The notes under the pieces were generated by a model. The model made no database searches. It was not told where the DNA came from and saw nothing but the letters and a program-made list of their open reading frames with translations. From Okapia johnstoni (taxonomy: Eukaryota; Chordata; Mammalia; Artiodactyla; Giraffidae): a stretch of DNA of 64,000 nt. Each line of letters opens with the position of its first letter. Position 1 is the first letter of the stretch. The DNA is taken from the NCBI GenBank assembly GCA_024291935.2, contig CM044312.1, forward strand, positions 50,412,001 through 50,476,000. Reading direction: 5' to 3'. This document shows positions 24,326 through 36,097 of the stretch, piece after piece. Position numbers and translations under genes: made by a program.

Positions 24326-25204
24326 CCTGCCTCTCAGAACTATATGTCCCACTTGGCAGGTAAATCTTAAAGTGGCCTGGTTCCTGCACTCAGCTGTATT
24401 ACTTTTCACATCATCTGTAGAGTCTCACATGTAGAATAAAGTGATCCATCTAGATGATCTCACCCAACTATGACTATAAATGTAAAACAATTAGAGCTGT
24501 GACTCATTTCAATTTTTATTTCAAAAGCATTCCCTTCACACTTTTCCTGACAGCTGAGAAAGTGGGCTTTGAAGCGAGAAATGCCACCTCCCATCAGACA
24601 TTCTGAGGTTGCTCTCTGACATCCCTGATGCTCTTAGCTAGCTGGGGCAGGGTCAGGGGAGGTCATTGTGGCTGTTACAGTGGCCAGATACACCCTCCCA
24701 CCTACTTCCCTCGCCAACCAACAGAACACCTCAGCACCTTGGCCTACCACAAAGAACGGGAGCAATTCTGGAAAGCTTAGGCACCTTGCCACTGCACCCA
24801 AGACTGAGGATGTGCATTCATGAATAATGGAGGCAGTTATGAGTCAAGTAGCATTTTTGCAGCCATTAGCCAACTCCAAGGTGTGCTACTTCACAGAATG
24901 ATTATATGCTAATAGGTTCAGTTGCTTGCTTTGTTTTGATTTCTCAGAATGGACTCTCTGTTACCTGTGGGATAAAAATTTGCAAGGCTCTTCATTTAGC
25001 TGTCAGAGAGATAGCTTTTGAGGCCATGATTTATGTCTTTCATTGAAGCACCAATTTATTTAGGGATTTGAAAGCATTTAAGTGGGGAATAAAGAATAAG
25101 ATGCTCCAGATAAAATTAAGTAGATATTCTACCTTTCAGGGAGCTGAATTCCATCTGCCTTCAGCTGGCCTTAGCGAGTGGTGTCCAGTGAAAAAGAGTA
25201 CGGA
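24326..25204. other. Unique sequence, possible conserved non-coding element at 24810-25110
   Basis: There is no repeat and no coding signal. The right half is undecayed, AT-leaning sequence with several homeobox- and POU-like motifs (CATGAATAATGG, TATGCTAATAGG). A regulatory role is inference only. Confidence 0.3.
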
Positions 25205-25216
25205 AAGGAGAAAATA

Positions 25217-25422
25217 TGGGATTCCCTGGTGGCTCAGACGCTAAAGAGTCTGCAATTCGGGAGACCTGAGTTCAATCCCTCAGTCGGGAAGATCCCCTGG
25301 AGAAGGAAATGGCAACCCACTCCAGTATTCTTGCCTGGAAAATCCCATGGATGGAGGAGCCTGGTGGGCTACAGTCCATGGGGTCACAAAGAGTTGGACA
25401 CGACTGAGTGACTTCACCTTTC
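25217..25422 (+). mobile_element. Bov-tA SINE
   Basis: Complete SINE from GGGATTCCCTGGTGGCTCAG to GACTGAGTGACTTCACC. A perfect 12-bp duplication, AAGGAGAAAATA, lies at 25205-25216 and 25423-25434. Confidence 0.95.
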
Positions 25423-25519
25423 AAGGAGAAAATAGTAACATTATAGTAGAGAAATTTAGCAAGCCCTACCTTAAACAAGTGATCAAGTTTACTATAATAA
25501 ATTATATCATGTGACTATC

Positions 25520-25990
25520 AATTTACCTTCTGATATGATGTCATGAAGAAAGAACTTTACCTCTGTGGTCTTCCTCCCAAGAACCCAGACTAATCATAAG
25601 AAAAATATCAAATAAACTCACATTGAGGGACATTCTTCACAATATCTGACCAGTACTCCTCAAAACTGTCAAGGTTCATCCAAAACAAAGAAAGACTGAA
25701 ATTATTATTGACGAGATGATATATGAAGGAGACATAACATACAAATGCAATGTGGTACCCTGGCTGGGACCCTCAACAGAAAAAGGACGTTGGTGGAAAA
25801 ACTGGTCCAATCCAAATAAAGCTTGGAATTCAGCTAATAACATATTACTGTTAGTTTCTTAGTTCTGACAAAAGTTCTCCAGAAATATAAGATGTTCACA
25901 TTAGGGGAAACTGGGTGAGGGTTACATGGAGACACTCGATCATCTTTGCAATTTTTCTGTAAATCTAGAACTATTCCCAAACAACAGGTT
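25520..25990 (+). mobile_element. Old L1 3' UTR-like repeat
   Basis: It closely parallels 51985-52440 in this window (CAGTACTCCTCAAAACTGTC against TAGTATTCCTCAAAACTAGC, and both end near CATCTTTGCAA and TCTGTAAATCTA-type sequence). Two copies of the same family are thus visible. I assign it to an old L1 3' region from memory, not by search. Confidence 0.5.
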
Positions 25991-26008
25991 TATTTAACAC
26001 CCCATACC

Positions 26009-26036
26009 AAAAAAAAAAAAGAAAGAAAGAAAGAAA
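26009..26036. repeat. A-run and (GAAA)n
   Basis: A poly(A) run followed by four GAAA units. It probably derives from a retroelement tail. Confidence 0.85.
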
Positions 26037-26839
26037 CTGGAGTGGCTACCCTCTTTTCTATTAATATCTACCCAAGAACACACACATATCCATTCCTAAC
26101 TCTGTGTGCACCTACACCTCTAGCAATTGGCTTCTGGCTGAAAATGAAAGTAGGTTAAAAGGATGTAAAGGGAATAGGAAAAATTTAGATGATAAGGAGG
26201 AAAAAATCTACAGAGAAGAAAGGGGGGAGGAGAAGTGGGGAGAAGAAGGTATAAAGATGATGGCACTAAAGGTTTTAAGCTGGTCAGGAGCAAGAAAGCA
26301 AAATAAAGTATCGGTGCCACCCATGTAGCACTACATGGTCCTCGCAGGTGTCAATTCATTGCCATCTTCTATGTTTAGGGCATTTTGGTCAGAAATGTCA
26401 AAGGGTGCAAAAATGATGAGACACACCTCTCTAGCAGGGAGCTGCAAGTGACTAGCCAGAGGCTCACCAATTTCAGCTCCTTTTCCAGGGCTTACACAGA
26501 AACTGCATTTCCCACCAGCTGGTAGGAGTTATTCCGCTGTGCCAGACACAGGATCATTGACGGTGAGTTATATAACTTAGAATCATCTCTTTAGCCTCTC
26601 TTTTTACCATCCCCGTGTGCTCGGCTAAATTCCTCCCATCTAGGGGCTACCATATATTTTGCAGCTGTCAAGGAGAAACAGTTCTCAGAAAAAGAGATTA
26701 AATAGGTTTAACTTGTTACTCAACAAGTTGTTCCCATATTCCTTTTTCCACAGTCCAAGACTCACAATTTAAACGGTAAAAGGCACTCTTTCTCTTTCTT
26801 TCTTTATGTATTACTTTTATCATTTCTCTTTTTCTAGTA

Positions 26840-27190
26840 AATTCAGATCAACAAATATTTATTGTTTATTCACAGCAACTGTGCAAAGTGTTAGGGATAT
26901 AAATTTAAATAAGAAAGTGCCTGAAACTAAGTACCTCATAAGTAAGGGATCAGAAATTTCGATGCATGTGTAGCAACTGTAAGACAAAGTGCAATGTCAT
27001 GTGTGACCCTGGACCACAGGACCTCAAATAGGACACTCATCCTGCCCAGGCAGGATGGAAAGGCAGTGGGGATATTTGACCTGGAAGGAGACAGATACAC
27101 AGAATACTGCTGAGCTGAGAGATGGGGAGGAGCATTCTAGGCCATGACCAAAAATATGTCACGGTAAAGGGCTTGCCAAGATCGGGGACA
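26840..27190 (-). mobile_element. L2 LINE, first half
   Basis: It starts with CAACAAATATTTATTGTTTA, the reversed L2 3' end, and further right shows GGAGGAGCATTCTAGGC, expected upstream in L2. It is very decayed. Confidence 0.5.
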
Positions 27191-27199
27191 GAAAAGAGT

Positions 27200-27740
27200 C
27201 TAGAATATTGGTCAGGACTTTTGGCAGAAACTGAATTCAAGCTGACTTAAGAGAAACAGACAGAGAGACATTAGAGCGGCTCATAAAACCAAGCTTTATC
27301 TAGCTTCCAGTGGACCCAGGGTCTCAAGTGATGACTCTGTGTCCACCTCTCTGTGTTCCTCTCTTTCGTGTCAGCTTCGCACCCAGGGAGCCTCATCACC
27401 ATGGCAGCAACATAGCCCCCCGGAAGGACCAGACACATCCTACCAGCTCCCAGTAATTCCTACAAAACCACAGGTTGGTTCTGATTGGCCCAACTTGAGA
27501 TGCCTGCCCATCTCCACTCAATCCCCATAGTTGGAGGAATCCTGTACTTCTGCCAGTCAGGCATGGGAGACAGCCAACCCAGGAGACTGAAGGTGGGGTC
27601 AGCCCCACCCAAGCCAGGTGGGCAGAAGGTAGAGGAACAGAGCTTTCCTAAAGGGAATGAGGCTGTTGTTCTCACAGAAGAAATAGTACATTCTGGGTAG
27701 GAAACAAATGTCACTGCAACCGGTATGGCTGAAGAAAAAT
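27200..27740. repeat. Old interspersed repeat between L2 halves, family unknown
   Basis: It contains TTCTGATTGGCCCAACTTGA and GGTGGGGTCAGCCCCACCCA, features I associate with a widespread ancient mammalian repeat. Position suggests insertion into the L2. Open frames here overlap on both strands and are not credible genes. Confidence 0.35.
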
Positions 27741-27809
27741 ACAGGGGGTAGGGTTGGCAGGAGTGGTAATGTGCGAGGGTGGGGGAAGAAGAAGGATGAA
27801 ACAAGGACT

Positions 27810-28310
27810 TTATCACAGATTGTTTTTATGCAAAGGAACATGGATTTTATTCTTGAGGCTACCATTTCTCAACTGTTTCCTCCCACAACATAAATGATAG
27901 ATGACACCGTCTTGCAGCCATATCTGGGGTTTATTCACGATTTTTCCATGCATTAGCTTTCATTCCACTCTTATTCTCTCATGCTAGACAGAATGATACA
28001 GTAAACCTTGTTCTAATTGGTTTTTAAAGAGTAAAACAAAAAAAAGAGAATAAATTATTCACAGACTTCTGCTCTCTAATTATTAGTAGTAACAAATTAC
28101 TTTGATTCCACAATGCTTCCCAGTGCCTCAGATGAGCACAGATGTTGTAGGCAGTGGGGAGCCACTGAAGATTGTTAAATGTGGGATGGGTCAGATGAGG
28201 GGATTCTAAAAGCAAAGAGGCCAGTTGGGAGGCTATTATGGTAGAAAGGTGAGAGGTGCCAAGGACTTGAACCCAACTAATAGCTGGAGAGGATGGAAAA
28301 GGAGAAACTA
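27810..28310 (-). mobile_element. L2 LINE, second half, gapped
   Basis: GGATTTTATTCTTGAG near 27842 and GGCAGTGGGGAGCCACTGAA near 28151 occur in the order expected for the L2 interior. About 250 bp between them (27870-28120) looks foreign. Confidence 0.45.
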
Positions 28311-28699
28311 ATTATAGAGGTATTGTATAGGATGTAACTACTTATTGAAAGGAGATCAGCAACAGAGGACGCTTCAGGTTTCACTGACAGCTTCCAACTC
28401 ATCCATTCTCGCCCCTCTGCCCCTTCAATCTTCACTTGCCTCCCAACTATAACATACACACAGAAAAAAGCAAATGATGGGGAGTAGATGTGGCGATTCC
28501 TATCGATAACAAGCTCTTCCTCTCAGGCTCAAAAGAGTGCTTCTTTATAACTGCTTACTAACTGTACTTTAAAATATAGTAAAATTGTAATTTGCAATAA
28601 CAATTGTTGGTGATCTCATTTGATTATTAATTATTGTGTGGGCATTGATAATAATACCTATAATTACAGTTGCTAATTATTACAGTATTAGTATTACTA

Positions 28700-29370
28700 A
28701 CAACTCAAAACAGTGCTTTATGTTCTATAGCACTTTACCACCTATACACTTTCATTTATCTCCATTTATTTCATTTTAGCAATAATTCAGAAACAGTATT
28801 ATTTTTTAATTAATCAATTTATTTTAGTTGGAGGCTAATTACTTTACAATATTGTAGCGGTTTTTGCCATACATTCACATGAATCAGCCATGGGTGTACA
28901 TGTGTTCCGCATCCTGAACCCTCCTCCCACCTCCCTCCCCATCCCATCCCTCAGGGTCATCCCAGTGCACCAGCCCTGAGCACCCTGTCTCACGCATCAA
29001 ACCTGGACTGGTGATCTATTTCACATATGATAATACACATGTTTCAATGCTATTCTCTCAGATCATCCCACCCTAGCCTTCTCCCACAGAGTCCAAAAGA
29101 CTGTTCTTTACATCTGTGTCTCTTTTGCTGTCTCGCATATAGGGTCATCGTTATCATCCTTCCAAGTTCCATATGTATGTGTTAATATACTGTATTGGTG
29201 TTTTTCTTTCTGACTTACTTCACTCTGTATAACAGGCTCCAGAGAAACAAGTATTATTGATCTAATTTTCACCAGCTTAACAGAATGACAATAGATAAGT
29301 GGCAGGGGCAGGGTTTAAACTCCAGATTTATGACTCCTAGGTCAGTGATTTTTCCACTTGGTTCTGGTCC
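28700..29370 (-). mobile_element. MIR SINE, split by bovine L1
   Basis: The left part is 28700-28788 and the right part 29259-29370 (AAGTGGCAGGGGCAGGGTTT and CTCCAGATTTATGACTCCTA are MIR-like). The L1 between is flanked by a duplication. Confidence 0.6.
28804..29242 (-). mobile_element. Bovine L1 3' end, 5'-truncated
   Basis: The reversed 3' UTR of the young bovine L1 is clear (GTTGGAGGCTAATTACTTTA and CACTCTGTATAACAGGCTCC). The duplication AGAAACAGTATTATT at 28789-28803 matches AGAAACAAGTATTATT at 29243-29258 except for one inserted A. Confidence 0.92.
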
Positions 29371-30146
29371 TCATTACTAGCAGTAACAATTAATAAAAAA
29401 AAAAAGTTCTCAGTCTGAGAACTGCATCAACATTTAACTTTAGATTTTAAGCTACTTACATTTTCCCAAAAAGAATTTAAATCAGGAGGAATGCGGTATA
29501 GGTAGTTTGGGGAAAATAGAAGCTAATACTCAGTCCTAAGGGCAGATCGCATATGGCTGCCAGGTGGTTTGGTCATAAGAAGCCAATAAGAATCCTGTCT
29601 CAAAGTTACGCCATCACTAGAGCACCACAAGACTATCCCCAAAGTCTCTATGGCACCAGGAACTATCTGCCTATAGTTCTGTTACAGCCCTAATCCAGAT
29701 TGCCCCAGAAAATGTGCTTTAAAGAGTATGTGTTTTCTATTGCCCGCTATGGGACCAGGATGATATTGCAGGATACCTGAACAGAGTTCAGGCTAAGTTT
29801 AAAAACTCTGCGGCTTCCAGATAAGGCAGAGTGAAGTTAATAACATTTTTTAAATCCATTATACTTCCTAATAACATGCCCCAAACCCTCTGACCACTAC
29901 ACTTTTGTGAAAGTGGATGCCTCTTACTGAAATTTGCTCTTTCTTAATAAAACCTAACCTTAAAAATAGCCACATAGCTTGCCTTAAGGGCTCAGTCAAA
30001 GGACAGTGTTCCAAAAAGCTTTGCTGAACCCCCTGCTGGTGGAATGATTCTCTTCTCCAACTCCAGAATTCCCAGAGCATTTTGCACCTTAGTGCAGCCT
30101 ACTCTAGAGCACACACTGTGACTCACACATCTCTACTTACTCTGAT
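29371..30146. other. Unique sequence, no gene seen
   Basis: No repeat family or splice-bounded frame was found. The 70-codon frame at 29868-30080 shows no known motif. Confidence 0.4.
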
Positions 30147-30870
30147 GCTGCCAATAGAAACATAAAGCAACCCATATGTCTAATTTTCCAATAGCCACAT
30201 TTTAGTAACTGAAAAGGAAGTAGGTGAATTAACAATATATTTTATTTAACAAATATATCCAAAATATTATTTTAATGTACTCAATATTAAAATTATCAAT
30301 TAACTATTTTACTTTTTTTATATATATCAAGTCTTAGAAATTGGTGTATAGTTTACTCTTGGGGTTTTCCTGGTGGCTCAGATGGTAAAGAATCTGCCTG
30401 CAATGCAGGAGGCCCCAGTTCAATCCCTGGATCGGGAAGATCCCCTGGAGAAGGGAATGGCAACACACTCCAGTATTCTTGCCTGGAGAATCCCATGGAC
30501 AGAGGAGCCTGGCAAGCTAGAGTCCATGGGGTCACAAAGAGTCTGACATGACTGAGTGACCAATATTTTCACTTTTCACTTTACTCTTACAGCATATCTC
30601 AATTAGGAAGCTAACTTTTCATTGGAAAACTTGATTGTATTTAGATTTCATACAATGTATAGTTTAAAATGCAGATTAACACACTCAAGTTGTTCCAGAC
30701 ATAATTATCAATGGAAAACATTAAGAGTTTCCCAATAACTCAGTTATTGAGCAATCTCTTTTGTCAAGCTCACATTTAAATTCATTAAAATTAAATAAAA
30801 TTAAAAATGTAGTTTCTCAGTGGCACTAGCCACATGTAGGAAATGGCCACCACATTGGACAGCACAGCTA
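30147..30870 (+). mobile_element. hAT DNA transposon, MER33/MER3-like, split by a SINE
   Basis: The left part has GCTGCCAATAGAAACATAAA and ATATATTTTATTTAACAAAT. The right end is ACATTGGACAGCACAG, the terminal inverted repeat type of this group. A Bov-tA (30361-30579) sits inside. About 140 bp before the right end does not match what I remember, so it may be a composite. Confidence 0.6.
30361..30579 (+). mobile_element. Bov-tA SINE inside a DNA transposon
   Basis: Complete SINE (TTTTCCTGGTGGCTCAGATG to the TTCACTTTTCAC tail). A 9-bp duplication, TTTACTCTT, is at 30352-30360 and 30580-30588. Confidence 0.93.
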
Positions 30871-30871
30871 T

Positions 30872-31052
30872 CTGTTGTTGTTTAGTTGCTAAGTCATGCC
30901 TGATTTGTTTGTGACACCATGAACTCCAGCCTGCCAGGCTCCTCTGTCCATGAGATTTCCTAGGCAAGAATACTGGAATGGGTTGCCATTTCCTTCTCCA
31001 GGGGATCTTCTTGACCCAGAGATGAAACCTGCGTCTCCTGTATTGCAGGCAG
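30872..31052 (-). mobile_element. Bov-tA SINE, partial
   Basis: The BovB-like tail (GTTGCTAAGTCATGCCTGAT) is at the left. The tRNA-like head is cut after GTATTGCAGGCAG. It is more diverged than its neighbours. Confidence 0.85.
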
Positions 31053-31132
31053 TTATTATGAATTAAATAATAACTGCCCAGGATCAAATAAAAATAAATT
31101 TTTAAAGGTGGAAAGGTCTTATCCACCTTTGT

Positions 31133-31262
31133 ACTACTAGATTACAAACTCATCAATAGCTTACAGGGTTTTATTCACCACTGTATGCCCAGCATTCAGG
31201 TCACTACCTACACATAGTAGTCACTCCATAAATGTCTGTTGAGTAAACGAATGAATGAATGG
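31133..31262 (+). mobile_element. L2 LINE 3' end
   Basis: CACCACTGTATGCCCAGCAT, then CACATAGTAGTCACTCCATA and AATGAATGAATGG, is the L2 3' terminus in sense orientation. Confidence 0.7.
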
Positions 31263-31344
31263 TTCCTCTTAGTATCACCCACAGCATCAAGCAGAACACT
31301 TTGCATGCGTGGCAATAATTTTACCTCTTATTTACATAATACTA

Positions 31345-31540
31345 CTCAGTTTACTACGCTCATCAGCTATTCATCTTCACAAATAGCCACTGAGAAAGAC
31401 ACTATTTTCACTTCTCAGAAGGAAAACAAAATTAAAACAAAATTCAGAGAGCTCAGTCTCTGTGTATAAGGTCACTTAGCAAAGCGCAGAGCCAGATTTT
31501 GAACCTAGATTTTCTGACACTCAATTAAAGCTCCTTCAAA
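31345..31540 (-). mobile_element. MIR SINE
   Basis: Reversed MIR: AAGGTCACTTAGCAAAGCGC and CAGAGCCAGATTTTGAACCT correspond to the tRNA-related half. It is weakly conserved. Confidence 0.5.
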
Positions 31541-31949
31541 CTGACAGCAGCTCTTTAATGATCAACAAATGTTATAGAATCGAATTCACTGCAGAGAGCA
31601 CAAAGAACGCTCAGTACAGGTGGAAAAGTTTTCTCCCCAATGTCCTGTATCAATAGATATTATGAATATCAAAATTACATAGATCCTGTGTGTCAATTAC
31701 GGGAAGATATGGTTGCTTCATAAGAGTCAAGGCACAGCATTTTAAGACCAAAGAGATTACAGTTAATACCTGTTTGATAAGAAAAGGCCAAGTGAAAGGA
31801 GTTAGAGCAGTGTTGAGAGAAGAATATCAAAGTCATTGACAGCCAGAACACCTCTTAGAACACACTGTTCATCTGAGTTGTCCCACAAATCTGCCTAGGG
31901 TATGAAAATCTAACCCAACTAAATGATCCTAAATCCACAACAATTTAAC

Positions 31950-32215
31950 ACAAAGATGTCCCTCATAGCGTTGCGTACATTAAATTTGCAAAACAATGGA
32001 AAAACTTCAAATATCAACAAATGGTTTACTAAATTATGGCACCTCCACTAAGTGACAACATTTCAAAGTTTTTGAGGCTCATGAAAGTTTAAACATGGAG
32101 AAATGTTGGGTGGGTTATAATGTTAAATCTTAGAACATGATACTGCATGATTTAAAAAAGTTAAACATATTCATAGAAGAAATCAAATTTTAACAATTTG
32201 AAAAGAAAGAAAAAT
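31950..32215 (+). mobile_element. Old L1 ORF2 fragment
   Basis: TGGAAAAACTTCAAATATCA followed by GGTTTACTAAATTATGGCAC resembles the L1 ORF2 C-terminal coding region. It has stops throughout. Confidence 0.45.
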
Positions 32216-32830
32216 GAATAGCATTTTCCTCTTTTCCCTTTTCTATGAGCATAGATCACATTTATAACAGAAACATTAAAAAAAAAACCTTCCTTTATTT
32301 TTTTTTAATAAATTTATTTATTTTAGTTGGAGGCTAATTACTTTACAATATTGTAGTGGTTTTTGCCATACATTGACATGAATCAGCCATGTGTTTACAT
32401 GTGTTCCCCATCCTGAACCCCCCTTCCCACCTCCCTCCCCATCCCATCCCTCTGGGTCATCCCATTGCCCCAGCCCTGAGCGTTTGTCTCATGCATCGAA
32501 CCTGGAATGGTGTTCTGTTTCACATAAGATAATATACATGTTTCAATGCTATTCTCTCAGAATGTCCCACCCTCACCTTCTCCCTCAGAGTCCATAAGAC
32601 TGTTCTATGCATCTGTGTCTCTTATTCTGTCTCGCATATAGGGTTATCGTTACCATCTTTCAAATTCCATATATATGCATTAGTATACTGTATTGGTGTT
32701 TTTCTTTCTGGCTTACTTCACTCTGTATAATGGGCTCCAGTTTCATCCATCTCAATAGAACCGATTCAAATGTATTCTTTTTAATGGCTGAGTAATATTC
32801 CATTGTGTATATGTACCACAGCTTCCTTAT

Positions 32831-33561
32831 TCATTCGTCTGCTGATGGACATCTAGGTTGCTTCCATGTCCTGGCTATTGTAAACAGTGCTGCGATGAAC
32901 ATTGGGGTACATGTGTCTCTTTCAATTCTGGTTTCCTCGGTGTGTATGCCCAGCAGTGGGATTGCTGGGTCATATGGCAGTTCTATTCCCAGTTTTTTAA
33001 GGAATCTCCACACTCTTCTCCATAGTGGCTGTACTAGTTTGCATTCCCACCAACAGTGTAAGAGGGTTCCCTTTTCTCCATACCCTCTCCAGCATTTATT
33101 GCTTGTAGACTTTTGGATAGCAGCCATTCTGACTGGCGTGAAATGGTACCTCATTGTGGTTTTGATTTGCATTTCTCTAATAATGAGTGATGTTGAGCAT
33201 CTTTTCATGTGTTTGTTAGCCATCTGTGTGTCTTCTTTGGAGAAATATCTGTTTAGTTCTTTGGCCCATTTTTTGATTGGGTCATCTATTTTTCTGGAAT
33301 TCAGCTGAAGAAGTTGCTTGTATATTTTTGAGATTAATTGTTTGTCTGTTGCTTCGTTTGCTATTATTTTCTCCCATTCTGAAGGCTGTCTTTTCACCTT
33401 GCTCATAGTTTCCTTTGTTGTGCAAAAGCTTTTAATTTTAATTAGGTCCCATTTGTTTATTTTTGCTTTTATTTCCAATATTCTGGGAGGTGGGTCATGG
33501 AGGATCCTGCTGTGATTTATGTCGGAGAGTGTTTTGCCTATGTTTTCCTCTAGGAGTTTTA
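32831..33561 (-). pseudogene. L1 ORF2 C-terminal region, broken
   Basis: The frame encodes the end of the L1 ORF2 protein, including [20 protein letters not shown] and the cysteine-rich part ([18 protein letters not shown]). It is open from the inversion junction to a TGA at 32831-32833, where Trp is expected (DE-stop-IRKLW). Beyond that stop the original frame continues a little further. About 240 codons of a protein of about 1270 are present and lack the RT and endonuclease domains. Confidence 0.9.
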
Positions 33562-33562
33562 T

Positions 33563-33982
33563 ACAACAGTATTTTTCACAGAACTAGAACAAATAATTTC
33601 ACAATTTGTATGGAAATATAAGAAACCTCGAATAGCCAAAGCAATCTTGAGAAAGAAGAATGGAACTGGAGGAATCAACCTGCCTGACTTCAGGCTCTAC
33701 TACAAAGCCACAGTCATCAAGACAGTATGGTACTGGCACAAAGATAGAAATATAGATCAATGGAACAAAATAGAAAGCCCAGAGATAAATCCACGCACCT
33801 ATGGACACCTTATCTTTGACAAAGGAGGCAAGAATATACAATGGAGAAAAGACAATCTCTTTAACAAGTGGTGCTGGGAAAACTGGTCAACCACTTGTAA
33901 AAGAATGAAACTAGAACACTTTCTAACACCATACACAAAAATAAACTCAAAATGGATTAAAGATCTAAACGTAAGACCAGAA
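33563..33982 (+). pseudogene. L1 ORF2 fragment, inverted piece
   Basis: The plus-strand frame reads the ORF2 region just upstream of the C-terminal part, for example [20 protein letters not shown] and [19 protein letters not shown]. It ends at DLNVRPE. In an intact L1 this joins directly to the segment now lying on the other strand. It is severed from any start, promoter or catalytic domain, so it is a relic of about 140 codons. Confidence 0.9.
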
Positions 33983-33995
33983 AAACCTTCCTTTA

Positions 33996-34720
33996 AACAA
34001 ACAGGCAAGCACAGCTCAATTCCCCCTTGCCCACTCGCCTACCATGGATAATGACACCTAAGTAAAGGAAAAGCTTCTTCTACTTTTTGTTTGGAACATG
34101 GACTTCCATTTGTAATCAAGGAGATAATCCTTTTCTCTGAGTTGTTGGTCTAAGCTATTGGGTGGGTCAAGAACTATTGTCACCCTTTGAAAGGATGTGA
34201 CAACTGCTGGGTCACAGTCTAACTTGATGCGCAAGGTCATGTACCTCTACAGAACTGAGTCCAAGCCACAGATACACTGAATTGTCACAGCAGAGCTGCT
34301 CACATTCCCAAAGTAGTCTGGCTTGGCTGCCTGCCAGGAGACCCACCTCCCACTGGGCCACATCATTGTGGGGCTGCCTTGTACACATGGATGATCACCT
34401 CCCAGCTCTGGGAGATGTTGTTCACACTATGTTAAGAGAATCAGCCACACTGTAACCTCAGGGATTAAGAGACTGGAACAGGAAATGCCCTTGCAGCAAG
34501 CTAGAAGCTGGCAAAGACCACGCCCAAACCCTACAAGGCTTCCCTCTGGCCTTGTCTATTAAATAGACCATCCATCTTCTAAGTCTGATAGGGCTTCCCC
34601 AGGAGGAGCAATGGCTAAAATGCAGAAGGATCCTTGCCAAGGTGATCAAATCTCACATCCTGCTGATGGGCATCCAGAGGGATAGGCAGAACCATTCAGA
34701 TTCAACTGAAAGGTTAAACT
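33996..34720. other. Unique sequence, no gene seen
   Basis: No repeat was recognised. Composition is moderate and frames are short (60 codons or fewer). Confidence 0.4.
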
Positions 34721-34930
34721 TAGTTCAGTGATTAATCACTTGGATTCCGGAGACAGAACTGAGGTTCAAAATCCAACTCTACCACTTGAGAGCTAAGTGA
34801 TCTTGGACAAGTTATTTAACTACATTTCAGTATTCCCATCTGTAAAATGAGCATACTAGTAGTAGTACCTATCTCAAAAGATTCTCATAAGGATTAAAAG
34901 AACATTTAGAATAGGGCCAAGTCCTTAGTG
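34721..34930 (+). mobile_element. MIR SINE
   Basis: Sense MIR: TCCAACTCTACCACTTGAGA, CTTGGACAAGTTATTTAACT, then CATCTGTAAAATGAGCATAC. It is nearly full length. Confidence 0.75.
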
Positions 34931-35009
34931 AGAACCATGAAAGGTCAAGGTTTCCTTCATTTGCAGTATTGGTTAATCATCTCCTAGTATCAGGTGACAA
35001 ACATTTGCA

Positions 35010-35210
35010 TTTCACCAAGCACTGTGCTGAGCTTTACAGACTGTACTGTTTTTAATCCTCACAATAGCCATGAAGTATAACTATGATTATTTCCATTATA
35101 TACATGAGGAAACTAATGCTGGGGAAGGGGCTGGGGATTAGGGTTGGGATTAAGTAGTTTGCCTGGGTGACATATGCCAGAGCCCCCAGTGAACCCAGGT
35201 CTCTTGGGAT
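35010..35210 (-). mobile_element. MIR SINE
   Basis: Reversed MIR: CAAGCACTGTGCTGAGCTTT, TAATCCTCACAATAGCCATG, ATGAGGAAACTAATG, then GTGAACCCAGGTCTC. With the sense MIR just to the left it forms a head-to-head MIR pair. Confidence 0.72.
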
Positions 35211-35489
35211 CCAAAAACAAAGGGCCTTCCCAGGTGAGGCTCAGATTTAGAGTAAATATATTTTGGAGAAATCAGTATGTGTCTGTATCATACTTACTTA
35301 TTAAGGTTTATTTACTCTCTTAAGTGTTCTCTCTTTGGTGTGAGTTCTGCTCTACTATATGTACATGATTCACACAAGATTTTCTCTTCCTTCTCCTCTC
35401 CTTTGCTTCCAACTCCTTCCCCCAGGAACAATTTCTGACTCTAGTCTCTGTGCTCCTGTTTCCAGATAGGGGTTAGGGAGTGGGGTGGA

Positions 35490-35865
35490 AAGCACACAGG
35501 CTTTGGGGCCAAAATAATGCAGGTTTAACTTTGGCTCTGCTCCTGCTCAGTTGTGTGCCCCTGGGAAAGCCATCTGATTCCTCTGAACCTCACTTTGCTT
35601 GTATGGGCTTCCCTGGTGGTTCAGACAGTAAAGAGTCCACCTGCAATGCAGGAGACGGGTTGGATCCCTGGGTTGGGAAGATACCCCGGAGGAGGGAATG
35701 GCAACCCACTCCAGTATTCTTATTCTTTCCTGGAGAATCCCATGGACAGAGAAGCCTGGCAGGTTATAGCCCATGGGGTCACATAAGAGTCAGACATGAC
35801 TGAACAACTAACACACACTTTGCTTGTATGTAAAAGAGAGATGATATTGACATCTACCAGGAGCC
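35490..35865 (+). mobile_element. MIR SINE, split by Bov-tA
   Basis: The left part is 35490-35605 (TTAACTTTGGCTCTGCTCCT and TCTGAACCTCACTTTGCTTG). The right part is 35831-35865. The Bov-tA at 35606-35815 lies between. Confidence 0.65.
35606..35815 (+). mobile_element. Bov-tA SINE inside a MIR
   Basis: Complete SINE from GGCTTCCCTGGTGGTTCAGA. A perfect 15-bp duplication, CACTTTGCTTGTATG, is at 35591-35605 and 35816-35830. A 10-bp stutter (TTCTTATTCT) enlarges the middle. Confidence 0.96.
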
Positions 35866-36097
35866 GATCAAAAAGTGACTGTACTACTCCTGTGAGTACT
35901 ATGTCACCAAGACACAAAAGTCATCAGCAGTGGCACTGTATGGCTTCAATGAAAGAAATAGTAATAATAGTCAATTCACAGTTGTCAAGTAAGAGCACCA
36001 TCCCACTCAATCTAAGGATTGGAATTGCTGGAAGAAGTCCCACTGACATGGGGACCCAGGGCTCCTCTTGTGGTACAGTTCATTAAGAGTCAAGGAG

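Larger units (their letters stand above)
32283..33995 (-). mobile_element. Young bovine L1 with inverted 5' segment
   Basis: The 3' part (32298-33562) lies on the minus strand, beginning with the complement of the poly(A) tail. The upstream ORF2 part (33563-33982) lies on the plus strand. The two ORF2 segments are contiguous in the L1 protein, and nothing detectable is lost at the junction. The same 15-bp duplication, AAAAACCTTCCTTTA, bounds the whole at 32283-32297 and 33981-33995. The target reads CCTTT/AAAC, an L1 endonuclease-type site. This is the signature of twin priming during insertion. Confidence 0.95.
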
